Below, one piece after another: positions 20,316 to 31,071 of a DNA stretch of 64,000 bases. Numbering within the stretch: the first letter of the stretch is position 1; each line of letters begins with the position of its first letter. Both the position numbers and the translations under genes were made by a program. Source of the stretch: Aquarana catesbeiana (taxonomy: Eukaryota > Chordata > Amphibia > Anura > Ranidae). The stretch is from assembly GCF_042186555.1 (NCBI RefSeq), contig NC_133326.1:488857081-488921080 (forward strand), read 5' to 3'. Under the pieces are notes generated by a model. That model made no database searches, had not been told where the DNA came from, and was given only the letters and a program-made list of their open reading frames with translations.

Positions 20316-21030
20316 TTTTCTGTGGACTCCCAGCCACAGAGATCATGTTGAGTGGCTATGGTAAGAAACTGTTATTCTTACTTATTCTGCTCTCCGTGGC
20401 GAGTAATTAGTCGGTGTCTGGGGTCCATTGGCTGAAGGAGTCTTATGCTGTTGATGAGATGGTGAGATTAAGGTGAAATTGAGTGTAAATTAGAGTAATG
20501 TTAATGTTACACAGTTTGACCCAAATAACTCCTTTACTTTACCTGTTGCAGAAATAATAGAGCTGATAATAATTGTCATTGTTGGTGTTTTGTTTCTATG
20601 CTTGGGGTGTCAATAGATTTATGAGACTTGTGAGAAGGTCTGACCAGGGGACTGTAGTAGTGAGTCTGTGTGGCGAGTAATGCCTATGTGGCAAGTGTAC
20701 AGGCCTGTGGCCAAGTGTAATAAAGTGCCACTGTGTGTGGCCCAGGAGAAATTTTGGGTGACGACCCACAAATTTTGTAAGTAGAGACTCAAGAGTGAGG
20801 ACTCTAGATTGGGAGTACGGTGCTCCCATGGACCTTTCAAGCTGCGAGAGGTAGAAGTGGCACAAGTAAATTAAGTAATATGAAAGACATGACAGACAGA
20901 TATGTACAGTGGTTAAGAAATTACACCAAGACTATTATAGGCTGGACCTATAATAGAGTATTTTCCTAGAGAGAGAAAACCTCGAAGAGGAGGGTGACCA
21001 CATCTGCTTAAAACTTATGGAAAAAGAAAT
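20316..21030 (+). other. ERV leader and unrecognisable gag region
   Basis: This lies between the primer-binding site and the RNase H remnant. No gag domain can be read; frames are short and stop-ridden. A GTAAG donor-like site occurs at about 20359 (ATGGTAAGAAAC). Most of gag and the protease/reverse transcriptase part of pol must be deleted, because the RNase H remnant starts only 0.75 kb from the primer-binding site. Confidence 0.45.
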
Positions 21031-21640
21031 GCAGCAAATCTCCTCAGAAAAGGACACTCCTCTTGAAAATTCTGATCTGATCCTGTTTGCAGAGGGTTCA
21101 CACCTGTACAAAGATGAAGTCCCCAAGAATGGCATATGTGGTGACAACATTGGAGGAAGTGATTGAGTCCCAACTACTCCCTTCATCACTTTCAGAGCAG
21201 GTTGCCAAAGTGGTAGCACTCACCAGAGTCTGTGAGGCTGCAAAGGATCAAACAGCCAACATCCACACTTATAGCAAGTATGCCATCCTGAAGGTCAAGG
21301 CATATACAGAAAGACCGCTGAAACACCAATGGAAGCAATTATGACCCTAGTCACTGATTTTGCAAAAGAAGAAGAAGCCCTTAACAGATTGAAGAAAAGA
21401 AGAGAACAAATACTTAAAGCAAAGTAACTGAGTAAGAAATTGCAAGAATCTGCACCCCGATGATTGGAATAAAATCATGTAAAGGGACAGAGCAATAGAA
21501 GCCTGACTGGTGGCTAAAGCAAATGCAAAGACAACAGCAAAGAAGCTCCTTTCCAAAATAATATTCTGCTTTGGAGTCCCTGAAACCATAGCGAATGACA
21601 GAGGAACACATTTCACTGAACAGATCATGCAAATTATATG
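21030..21640 (+). pseudogene. Retroviral pol remnant: RNase H and integrase core
   Basis: Around 21060-21290 the frames match a retroviral RNase H (an acidic FAEGS-type catalytic start, then AYVVTTLEEV, LTRVCEAAKDQTANI). A short non-matching stretch follows and then an integrase core (FGVPETIANDRGTHFTEQ, with the conserved NDRGTHF motif that carries the second catalytic aspartate). This combination and spacing is gammaretrovirus/epsilonretrovirus-like. Stops, frameshifts and a large deletion between the two domains leave it non-functional. It is broken again at 21648 by a hAT insertion and resumes at 22661. Confidence 0.75.
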
Positions 21641-21647
21641 CAAGGAC

Positions 21648-22660
21648 TAGAGGTCGACCGATATATTGGCCGATATTTGGCGTTTTTTAATTAATCGGCA
21701 TTGGCCGATTGTGCTCATAAAAAAGGCCGATTTAAAACTTCAGCGTGACTTGCAAATGCAAGTTGCCTGAAGTCTTCCCGTGGAGCGACTCCTATCTGGG
21801 CAGCCTGCTAAGTCTGAGAAAAGAACCAAAGAGATACAATGTTTATACTTATCAATGGACTGAACTTCGTGTGTAGGAGTTCTCAGTTTAACCATTTAAA
21901 GACTAAATCTTTTCTGACACTTATTGCTTACAAGTAAAAATCCTGTATTTTCTACCCCCAAACATTATATATATATATTTTTTTACCAGAGACTCTAGGG
22001 AATAAAATAGCGGTTGTTGCAATATTTTATGTCACACAGCATTTGCGCAGTGGTCTTTCAAACGCAATTTTTTTTTTAAAAATACACTAATGAATTAAAA
22101 AAAACGAAAACAGTAAAGTTATCCCATTTTTTTTCATCCAAAAGTTTTGATTACCTGTTTTTGTGTATTTAATATTTAAGATATAGTTCTTTTTGTAATC
22201 TAAATTATACATACAAGTGAACTGACTGGAGGTTTGTTTTGTTCAATAAATGTTTAAATGTAAGAAATTTTCTGTATCACTTATTACTTAAGGCTACTTT
22301 CACACTGGAATGGGTAGGCGTTGATGGTAAAACACTGCTAGCTTTATCGGCGCTCTTCGGCTGCTAGCGGGGCGCTTATAACCCAGCTAGTGGCCGATGA
22401 AGGGGTTAAATGTGCCCGTGTAGTAGGGCTTCGGTAGCGATGCCCATTCATTTCAATCGGCGGGAGTGGTGGAGGAGCCGTATACACCGCTCCAAAGATG
22501 CTATTTGCAGGACTTTTTTTAAGATCCTGCCAGCGTATCGCCTCAGTGTGAAAGCCCGAGACTGTAGGGGAGCCGTTTTGCAGGCACTTTACAGGTGCTA
22601 TGATTTCTAAATATCAACATCAGCATCGGCCAGAGAAAAACCCATATTGGTCGACCTCTA
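21648..22660. mobile_element. 1,013-bp non-autonomous hAT element in ERV integrase
   Basis: The ends are TAGAGGTCGACCGATAT and the inverse ATTGGTCGACCTCTA. They are flanked by a perfect 8-bp target-site duplication, GCAAGGAC, at 21640-21647 and 22661-22668, diagnostic of hAT transposition. No transposase is encoded. It inserted into the integrase of ERV copy 1. Deleting it and one duplication makes the integrase sequence contiguous. Confidence 0.95.
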
Positions 22661-22990
22661 GCAAGGACTTGGCAATTGAGCAGGCCTTCCATGCCCTTAG
22701 CATCCTCAGAGTTCAGGAAAGGTAGAAAAATATAGTGGAATCATTAAAGACAGGATAGCTAAATCAATGCAGGAAAATGGAAGATGGGTCAGTAAAGAAA
22801 CAATGGCCAGAACTGTTGCCTCTGGTTCTTTACAACATTAGGATTACCCCTACTTATAGGTCAGAGAACTTGAGCCCTTATGAGATTTTGTTTGGGGGCC
22901 CACCTAAGACAGGGTTTTATTTTCCACATCGGACTGCTGTAATGTATAATGATTTTGTTTTTTATGTAATTGTCTAATACAAGCAACTAA
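22661..22990 (+). pseudogene. Retroviral integrase remnant, second part
   Basis: Sequence after the hAT insertion continues the integrase: a segment equivalent to the core's conserved glutamate region, then LPLVLYNIRITPTYRSENLSPYEILFGGPP, a well-known C-proximal integrase block of gamma-type retroviruses. A frameshift and stops are present before it. The same region is found in ERV copy 2 at about 33760-34420. Confidence 0.8.
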
Positions 22991-23214
22991 CTAACTGCAT
23001 AATGTTTTTGATTCAATTCCAGATCCAGATCAAGTAACTGGAACACATGATTTACATGTGATTTACATTTGGTCCTAGTAAAAGTACATGTGAAAGTACC
23101 TTTTGGGACCAAATTTTGAAGGACCCTTCCAAGTGCTCCTGACAACTGCTACAGCTGTAAAGTGACATGGATACATGCCAGCCATTGCAAGAAAGTGCAG
23201 CTAATTTCAAAAGA

Positions 23215-23830
23215 TAAGTAAACTACTGTTATTACTTTGTTTGATCTTAGCAGTCAAGGCTACAGAGGAAAATCACCTGTACAAATTACACATGCTAACA
23301 GGCATAAGGAGTAAATTGAGTAATTGCTAGATATGTTCACATAGGTCAGACAGTTCAAAAAAGGCATACACCTGGTATCCATGTACTTTCATTTTGAGTT
23401 TAAGTAATACAAAGCTGCCCAAAAACTTGTATGTCCAGAAAAACACAAATGTTCTATTATTGTGAAAATACATTTTATGCTAAATATAACTTAAGGCCCT
23501 TGGGAATATCCCCTTGTTTAGTAAGGGAAAGATGTATACAATGTGACATTATGATACGAAGTATGACAAACCCAGATTACACTTAGAAGTTTAGAAATGG
23601 TAAATTTTCATGGATTCAACAGATAATTTTTATTTTTTTGTGTCCTCATAGGAATCATCATTATAGGATTGCCTTTTTATTTGTTTTTTTTTAAGGTGTG
23701 CTAAATATGGAATACAAAGATTACTACAATGGAAGTTGGAATTGAGGAAGATGAACCCAAGGAAGAGAGAGTGTTATCAGATAGTCAGATTAGCAGATTC
23801 GTATGTGCCGAGATGGGTGATGCGAATGAG
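23215..23830 (+). pseudogene. ERV env remnant (copy 1)
   Basis: The segment aligns with the env remnant at 34696-35380 in ERV copy 2 throughout. The start codon of copy 2 (ATG in AAAAGATGAT) is ATA-like here (AAAAGATAAG), so copy 1 lost its env start. Stops and small indels are frequent, for example in the region equivalent to PDYTLF. The C-terminal tail with ECYQIVRLADSY is still readable. Assignment to env rests on position between integrase and LTR and on the signal peptide and membrane segment seen in copy 2. Confidence 0.6.
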
Positions 23831-23858
23831 TAAAGATATGTATCCACATACACCCTTA

Positions 23859-24208
23859 TGCCCCGTACACATGATTGGAAATGCCACCAGCAAAACTCAG
23901 AACAGAGCTTTTGGTCAGAAATTGCGACCGTGTGTATGCTCCATCGGACTTTTGCTTGCGGAATTCCAGTCAGCAAAAGATTGAGAGCAGGTTCTCTATT
24001 TTTCGATCGGAAAAAGTTCCTATCTGAAAATGCATTCGTCTGTATGCAATTCCGACGCGCAAAAACTTAATTTTCTCGGCTCATCGTAGTGTTGTATGTC
24101 ACCGCGTTCTTGACAGTCGAAAGTTCAGAGAACTTTTGTGTGACCCTGTGTATGCAAGGCAAGCTTGAGCAGAATTCCGACGGAAATTCCGCTCGTGTGT
24201 ACGGGGCA
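23859..24208. mobile_element. PIF/Harbinger-type MITE (copy A)
   Basis: The ends TGCCCCGTACACA and TGTGTACGGGGCA are inverted repeats, and copies with the same ends lie at 57000-57433 and 63416-63850. Flanks read CACCCTTA on the left and TAAGAAG on the right, while the related provirus at about 35400 reads CACCCTCAGAAG without insertion. This shows a real insertion with TA or TTA duplicated. No coding capacity. Confidence 0.8.
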
Positions 24209-24334
24209 TAAGAAGAACTTTACTCCACAGTACTGGGGACCCTCTGGTATCATACTAGGTAGGAAAGATATGGTAGTGACCCCTCCATAGGGGTCAAGAA
24301 GAGTGAAATGAGTAGAGTCAAAGGAGTCTGAAAA

Positions 24335-24337
24335 TGT

Positions 24338-24377
<40 letters not shown>

Positions 24378-24822
24378 AGAGAAACGAAACTAAGGAACGT
24401 GACCTGTGACCACACGGACTACTGGTAAGGACTCAAAGGCCGCTCAAGATAGGCTTTCGTACCAAACCAGTCTGAACTGACCAGATACTGCTGAATTTTT
24501 TTTGCCAGTCACATGATGTAACCACCCATTTAACTGTTCCCTTGCTACTAAGAACATATAAATGCCGATTGGACTAAACTATACGGTCACACCTATAACA
24601 GGCCTAGACCTTATGCATATTCATAAAGTATATTTTGGTAAACTTGATGTTTGTAAGTCAGAGACACTTCCTTCTTCATTCATAGTAGAGCTGAATATCG
24701 GTGTGTGTTGTGCCTCTCCACTGTAGTGTATGGAATAAACAGCACCGTTTCCTTTTTATTGATTTGGGCTCACTGTCTCATCTGAATGTCTTGTTTTGGA
24801 GACTCCCTAACCTGATTTAACA
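24335..24822 (+). repeat. 3' LTR of ERV copy 1
   Basis: The proposed LTR runs from TGTTGATATATA to TTTAACA, near-inverted TGTTRA...TTTAACA ends as in retroviral LTRs. It contains an AATAAA poly(A) signal near 24733 and a CATATAAATG TATA-like box near 24555. It is preceded by purine-rich sequence (AAGAGTGAAATGAG) as a possible polypurine tract. An expanded (TA)n run occupies 24339-24375. The left boundary is inferred and could be off by tens of bases. Confidence 0.7.
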
Positions 24823-25800
24823 GTCTCTCAGCCTGTCATTCATTTTAACAGACTGGCTGCTTGCAGCTGTATGGAACACCGTCACTCCCTAGGCGCATAA
24901 ATATGGTCTTCTCCATGGATGTAGGAGTGTATGCACCCAAATTTAACTAGAAGAAGTACAAATGTATCATAAACACAATAACACAAGTGACATAAAACAT
25001 ACATAGAGCAGCCTATACACACCCAGGGTACACATGTGAAAAGTGGAAAACAAACTATGTTCAGGGGTGAAGAGGGATCAATGGAATCGGATATAGCCGG
25101 GTCAGGCAAGAATGCAAGGTAACAGAGACCAAGACAGGTCAGGATTGGGGCCTGAATGGGTAGCAGGTTCACAGAGTTACAGTTCCAGAGTACAGAGACA
25201 CACAGGGAAAATACTGAGGAATTGTGTGGCTCCTAAGGTGCAGTTGAATATCCTTCCAATGGGGAGCTGGGAAACCTCCACTGGTGGACACTAGAACTAT
25301 AGTGCCACCAGCAGGTGTTCTAGTTCCTGACAGACAAATCATGGTCCATTTAACATTCTCACCCAAATTGCTAGAATAACAGGGTAACAGTTTACTTCAT
25401 GTTTCTAGTCTTTTGTTCTGAATGTACTATTGCGCAATGGGCACATTGTCCTCCTTAGCCTCTTCCCCTCCAGCCTGGCATGCATTGGGTGGCACTGATG
25501 TTTGGCCAATAACAGGGCTAGAAGGAGGGTTGACATCAGACAGTGGGCATAGGGGAGAATGCGGTACACTTTTTCGGCCCTTGTTACAATATGGCTACAA
25601 TCAATTAATACAGGGGGCTATTTTGTATCTGAGTGAATTATCTACTGCATTTTGTTATTTGGACACATTTGCTAAATTCACAAAAATAGCACACCTGGAT
25701 AAGTATCCTTATTTTCAAAAAGTAGCAATTATTTTTATGTGCAATTTATTTTTTGAGCACAATGAGCACAATTTATTTTTTGAGCCCGATGAAATTTGAA
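24823..25800. other. No gene recognised
   Basis: Six-frame reading shows only short frames. The part 25050-25340 has the look of a fragment of an LTR or other interspersed repeat, but I could not match it to another copy in the window. Confidence 0.35.
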
Positions 25801-26299
25801 AATTACAGTTGCTTTGAGCTGGTGTTAGTGGTTAGTAAACCTCAGACACAAAATATGAACTAAGCACATCCTTCTATAGTTTGTGCTTATCTCAATCCGG
25901 AGCAATAGTGTAATTTCTCTCTGCTGCTTCGTTCCTCTGCTATAATCATGAGTCACTTCTGATGAGTTTTCCTGACACCAAGAGAAAAATAGTGATAGGG
26001 GAGGGCAGAGTCTATGCTTGAGAGCTTCAGCTCTGTTTCTGTGTTCTGTATGAAGGGGGTGTGTCTCTTCCCTCTAATAATCTCTCAGAGCTCTCCATAC
26101 TAGTGTTATTTCAGCTCTCCACCCCCTGCTTTTCAGAGCTGAGAGATCCTGTGTAAATTGTGCACTTTGAATGGATGTAGGGGAAAGACGGCTGTAGATA
26201 GACATGTACAAATTATGTAGGATGATTTGTTTCATCTTTGTGTATCATCTGAGGCCAGTACCTTCACTGGGTATATGCAAGGATTTACAACCACTTTAA
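25800..26299. mobile_element. Probable TTAA-type MITE, left end unclear
   Basis: The right end TTTACAACCACTTTAAG with TTAA at 26296-26299 is the same as that of the neighbouring MITE ending at 26759 and the inverse of the TTAAAGTGGTTGTAAACC start at 33894. I cannot place the left end precisely. Confidence 0.45.
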
Positions 26300-26350
26300 G
26301 GTTTTTGAGCCCATTTTAAAAAAGGCTGATAAGTTCACTTTAAAGCATAC

Positions 26351-26759
26351 TTAAAGTGATGTGTAAATGATTTTACACAGAGCAGCACAGGTCCCCCTCT
26401 TCTTGGGTCCCTCTTTTGGCCCCTCCCTCCTGACGAGTGCCCCCACAGCAAGCAGCATGCTATGGGGGCACATGAGCCGAGCCACAGCTACCTGTGTCCA
26501 TTCAGACACAGAGACGTGACCCAGCCCACTTTCTCATCTCATTGGCTCACTGACTTTGATTGACATCAGCAGGAGCCAATGGCACTGCGCTGCTGTCTCA
26601 GCCAATGAGGAGAGGAGCCCCAGACAGCCGAGTCTCTCGTGCTGGATCTAGATGGACCTCAGGTAAGTATGAGGGGGGCTGCTGCACACAAAAGGTTTTT
26701 TATCTTAATGCATAGAATGCATTGGAATAAAAAACCTTCTGCCTTTACAACCACTTTAA
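26351..26759. mobile_element. TTAA-flanked MITE (copy 1)
   Basis: The element runs from TTAAAGTGATGTG to TTTACAACCACTTTAA with TTAA at both ends (26351-26354, 26756-26759). It is GC-rich inside with ATTGGCT motifs and has no coding frame. A second, 3'-truncated copy begins at 27589. Confidence 0.75.
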
Positions 26760-26787
26760 GTATGGGTACAGGGAAGAGCTTACGTAT

Positions 26788-27074
26788 CCTCCAAACTCAT
26801 CCCTATCTGAACTTACAAAACATGTTTTGTTTTTGTTTTTTACAACCAAAGGAGCGAGATACTGATGATGTGAGTGCCCTTGCATGGACACATCCTCATA
26901 TTAAGTCAATGTCAATGGCTAAATATGTGCATGTGTCCATATAAGAGCACTAACATCATCAGCATTCTGCCCTTCTGTTTACACATGCTGCAGAGCAGAG
27001 AATGACATGGCATGCAGCTCATTGGATTAAAAAAAATCTTGATTTGTTAGTTCAGATAGGGATGAGTTTGGAGG
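26788..27074. mobile_element. Short element with 32-bp inverted repeats
   Basis: CCTCCAAACTCATCCCTATC at 26788 continues to about 26819 and is repeated in inverted orientation ending at 27074, with one mismatch over 32 bp. The 287-bp unit is non-coding and MITE-like. No clear target-site duplication is seen, so the family is not assigned. Confidence 0.65.
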
Positions 27075-27588
27075 ACACCTGAGCTCATCTCTAATGGGTG
27101 CCATGTCAGGTTTACACTAGGATGTAGTGTAAACGTTGTCAGCAAATTTGCTAGAAATTAATGATTATGAAGATCACACATTTATTTGTAAACACGGTCA
27201 GTCTGTAGTCTAATTAGCAACAGCAGCATAGGCTTTGGGTTAGGTCTATGGCTGGGTTGTTAATAATAATTAAGTCTGTGATAGCAGAAAATCTTATACA
27301 TTGTGTAAATTAGTGGTTTAGGCTTACTGGACATAGAAACAACTGAAGCCAAGAGCTTGGCAAATGAGCAACATTACCATGGCTACCCTCTGAGTGTGTC
27401 TCAGGGAGATAAATTCAGAATAAACTCCTGGCTCAGCAGTGTTAGTGTTTATTTCTGTGGTAAAAGGAAACAGTAGTAATTAGAATATGTTTTAATACCT
27501 GTCAGATTAATGCCCCCTCTTCCTCACCTTCGAAAGCAGTTGCACAATCAAGCTGGTTACAGACTCCTTCTCATGTCAATTTGCCAGC
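27075..27588. other. No gene recognised
   Basis: AT-rich sequence without long frames or recognisable repeat ends. It may be single-copy intergenic DNA. Confidence 0.4.
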
Positions 27589-28055
27589 TTAAAGTGATAC
27601 TAAAGTCTTGGGGTTTTTTTCTTTAAAAATAACAAACATGTTATACTGACTCACTCTGTGTAGTGGTTTTGCACAAAGAAGCCTGGATCCTCTTTTTCTC
27701 GGGTCCTTTGCTAGTGCTCCTTACCCCTCCCTCCTGTTGAGTGCCCTCACAGCAAGCAGCTTGCTATAGGGAGCACCCGAGCCGCAGCTCTGTGTATCCA
27801 TTCAGACATGGAGCTGTGGCCCAGCTCCGCCCCCTCTCTCTCCTGATTGGCTAACTGAATTTGATTGACAGCAGTGGGAGCCAATGGCAGCGTTGCTGTG
27901 TCTCAGCCAATCAGGATCGAGAGCCCTGGACGGCTGAGGAACTCATGCACATCGCTGGATAGAGATGGACCTCAGGTAAGTATTGGGGGGGGGGGTGAGG
28001 GGGGCTGCTACACACAGAGAGTTTTTTTATCTTAATGCATAGAATGCTTGGAGAC
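27589..28055. mobile_element. TTAA-type MITE (copy 2), right end truncated
   Basis: It starts TTAAAGTGATACTAAAG and matches 26351-26759 through CCCTCCCTCCTG, the AGCAAGCAGC block, GATGGACCTCAGGTAAGTAT and TATCTTAATGCATAGAATGC. The terminal ACCACTTTAA is missing and sequence diverges after about 28055. Same orientation as copy 1, 1.2 kb away. Confidence 0.75.
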
Positions 28056-28404
28056 AAAGTTATGTTTGGAGACAAAGGTCCATTTTTTGAATGTAACCTG
28101 TTTCAAGTAAATGTTCTTGCACCATAACCTTATAGAAGGGTGCACCAAAGTTTGTGCTTGAGAATTAGTATGCGATAAGTTCACATGCAGCAAATTCATT
28201 GTTTAGTTTCAGGTGTTAAAGTGTGTTTTACGGGCAGATCAGGACAGAACAGTTACTCCTGGTGAAAGCAGGTTTCATTGGCCTGGATCCTTGGTAAGTG
28301 TTCTCTGTTTTCCAACACTAGTTTGGTATTAGTTGACTACAAATAAAACAAATAAAATGTAATTAATATATATCTGTATTTTCCTAAATATAAGTGTAAA
28401 TTAC
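28056..28404. other. No gene recognised
   Basis: No long frame, repeat pair or RNA-like feature is visible here. Confidence 0.35.
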
Positions 28405-29690
28405 TTCTTTCTTTTCTTTTTTTTTCAATTATTTTTACTAAGATATTTTTCACTTAAAAACATTCCATAGCATTTCATTTCAAAACCTTGTACAAAAACA
28501 TACGTATCATACATATATATAAAACAAAACATATACTAACCACAATAAACTCAACACTCAACATTTGACTCAACATTTGGATCTGTCTCACAATACCTTC
28601 TAGAGTTGTTATGGATGTTCCACCGTGTCCCCCCCCCCCCCTCCTGTCCCAGGGAAAGAAAAAAAACACCCCTGTGACCTTCCAGTCTTTATATTATAGT
28701 GTACCCCATTCCTCTTTCCCCACTACTATACTTGTGTGTGAAAACCATCATCCATTTTGTTGAGTTTTCTGAGTGATTTTTTTTTTTCTTTTTATGCGTG
28801 TGTAAAGGAAAAAACCCTCCAGACTTCATAGTGAAGTGTGTCTCATTCCTCTTCCCCCTTTTATTTTAGTGACCCCCTCCTCTTTATTACTTATATTCAA
28901 TCATAATTATCCTTTGTCCCATAATGTATCCCTCATACATATGTGATGTTTATAACTTTCCCAGCTCTGTTTATATTTATATTTGAAGAGGAGAGAATCG
29001 CAACTCTCTGCCATCCTTATATTCCTCCTTAGTGATAACAAATAAAAAGCACCCCACTACCTTACATTGTGCGTGGGAACCATCATCTATTTGTTTTAGT
29101 TCTCGAGTGATTACCCTTTATGTGTATCCAATTAAAAAGGAAAAAAAAAAGGGGGGGGGGGGGGCGGGGAGCAGCAAAATCCCTAATTATCACCTATGTA
29201 TTTCACATATACCTGAGTTTGTCTAAATTCCAGCCAACACTTCCAAGTGTTGGCATATTTTATTTCAGAATTATTTTGCATATGTATTACCTCTTCCATG
29301 CACCTAATTTTATCTATCTCCCTAAACCAATCCTTTATCGTCTGGATATTTTTTAACCTCCAATATTTCGGAATTAATGCCTTTGCTGCCTTCAGCAGGG
29401 ATGGAGTAATTGCTTCTTTATATTTCTTCCTTGGTATATGGTATTCTCCGTTACATGAAACAGGCACTCCCAAGGATCAAATTCAGTTTCATACCCACTA
29501 ATCTTTTTTATCCACCCTACTACTTCCCTCCAGTATTGTTGAATTAGGGGACAATGCCACCATATATGTGCGTGAGTTCCTTCCTCCCCACATTCTCTCC
29601 AACAGAGAGAAGATCGGGGTTGATTTTATGCAGTTTTAATGGAACATAGTACCACTTCATTAATAAATTTTAGTTAATTTCTTTCATCCT
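28405..29690 (-). mobile_element. 5'-truncated L1 on the minus strand
   Basis: A poly(T)/pyrimidine run at 28405-28427 is the A-tail read from the other strand. The 3' UTR spans about 28430-29180 and the end of ORF2 lies at 29183-29660. The insertion is about 1.3 kb, the usual outcome of incomplete reverse transcription. G- and C-rich runs near 28630 and 29150 lie in its 3' UTR. Confidence 0.8.
29183..29660 (-). pseudogene. L1 ORF2 C-terminal fragment
   Basis: Two overlapping minus-strand frames give the end of an L1-type ORF2. CWRECGEEGTHAHIWWHC is a C-x3-C-x7-H-x4-C zinc cluster. The following SLLKAAKALIPKYWRLKNI, DWFREIDKIRCMEEV and TWKCWLEF form the conserved C-terminal helical block. 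One frameshift near 29470 separates them. Reverse transcriptase and endonuclease are absent because the copy is 5' truncated. The normal stop is present at 29183. Confidence 0.85.
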
Positions 29691-29796
29691 TGTGTCCATT
29701 GAAGACGAGTGAACATAGTCATAAACTTTACTTCTCATTCTTTCCGGTTTCCAGAGGACACATAGAGTCCGCATCAGGGGGAATCATCAACACCCT

Positions 29797-30415
29797 GTAT
29801 ACAGTGAGGATGGAAAGTATTCAGACCCCCTTACATTTTTCACTCTTTGTTATATTGCAGCCATTTGCTAAAATCATTTAAGTTCATTTTTTTCCCCATT
29901 AATGTACACACAGCACCCCATATTGACAGAAAAACACAGAATTGTTGACATTTTTGCACATTTATTAAAAAAGAAAAACTGAAATATCACATGGTCCTAA
30001 GTATTCAGACCCTTTGCTGTGACACTCATATATTTAACTCAGGTGCTGTCCATTTCTTCTGATCATCCTTGAGATGGTTCTACACCTTCATTTGAGTCCA
30101 GCTGTGTTTGATTATACTGACTGGACTTGATTAGGAAAGCCACACAGCTGTCTATATAAGACCTTACAGCTCACAGTGCATGTCAGAGCAAGTGAGAATC
30201 ATGAGGTCAAAGGAACTGCCTGAAGAGCTCAGAGACAGAATTGTGGCAAGGCACAGAGCTGGCCAAGGTTACAAAAATTTTCTGCTGCACTTAAGGTTCC
30301 TAAGAGGACAGTGGCCTCCATAATCCTTAAATGGAAGACGTTTGGGATGACCAGAACCCTTCCTAGAGCTGGCCGTCTGACCAAACTGAGCTATTGGGGA
30401 AGAAGAGCCTTGGAT
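29797..30415 (+). mobile_element. Tc1/mariner element, 5' half
   Basis: It begins with a characteristic Tc1-type terminal repeat, CAGTGAGGATGGAAAGTATT, after a TA, and carries an inner copy of the same motif (AAGTATTCAGACCC, near 30000), the double direct repeats bound by Tc1 transposases. The transposase start follows and the element breaks off at about 30415, so the catalytic half and right end are missing. Confidence 0.85.
30201..30415 (+). pseudogene. Tc1 transposase N-terminus (truncated)
   Basis: From ATG 30201 the frame encodes MRSKELPEELRDRIVARHRA, the first helix-turn-helix of the paired-like DNA-binding domain of Tc1 transposases, then a frameshift near YKNF, and TVASIILKWKTFG with the second helix-turn-helix region. 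About 70 residues are present of a protein that normally has about 340. The DDE domain is absent, so it is inactive. Confidence 0.8.
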
Positions 30416-31070
30416 AAGTGTGCATGCACACATGAAGTTAAGCCATTATTTTATTTAACATTTTAAATATTATAGTTTTAGTAGATCAGACTGAAAAATA
30501 ATGTTTGTACAAGCAAAAGTTAGCAATACAAAAAATACATTATCTTCTAGACATGGTCAGGGTACAACCTACTGTCCACACTGCTGTTAATTTAAAGTAA
30601 CTGCAGTGATGATTCTAAAATAGCATAAAAAGAACAGTGCCAGTCTGATCAATAAGTTGTCGAAAATCAGCACCTAGGACGCAGTCCTCTAAAGGCAAGG
30701 TAAAATCACCTTTTATTAAACTGCATTAAATCTGCAAAAGTTCTAAAACAGATTGTTGGAGACTGATGTGTTTAGGGAGAACTCTTAATTGACTTCAATT
30801 ACTGGTTCTTCTGAAACATGTCAGTTTGGAACAGTCTATTTTAATGTAATTTAATAAAAGCTGATTTTACTTTGATTTTACTTTTACAGAGGATCAAGTC
30901 CTGGGTGCGGATTTCTCTTTAACTATTCATCTTATTATAATGTAATTCTTTCTCGCTTCATTGTAAGAGTAGCCCTAAACTCATACTATAATACACTATA
31001 ATACACATTATTAATAATTTTCCATAGCTATGGAATACCAGAGAGCTTTTTATGGTTATTAATTCCAAAT
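30416..31070. other. No gene recognised
   Basis: AT-rich sequence with short frames only; no repeat ends are evident. Possibly single-copy DNA. Confidence 0.35.
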
Positions 31071-31071
31071 T

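Noticed and set aside
25050..25340. Possible solo LTR
   Set aside because: The composition resembles an LTR, but no TG...CA ends, target duplication or second copy could be found in the window.
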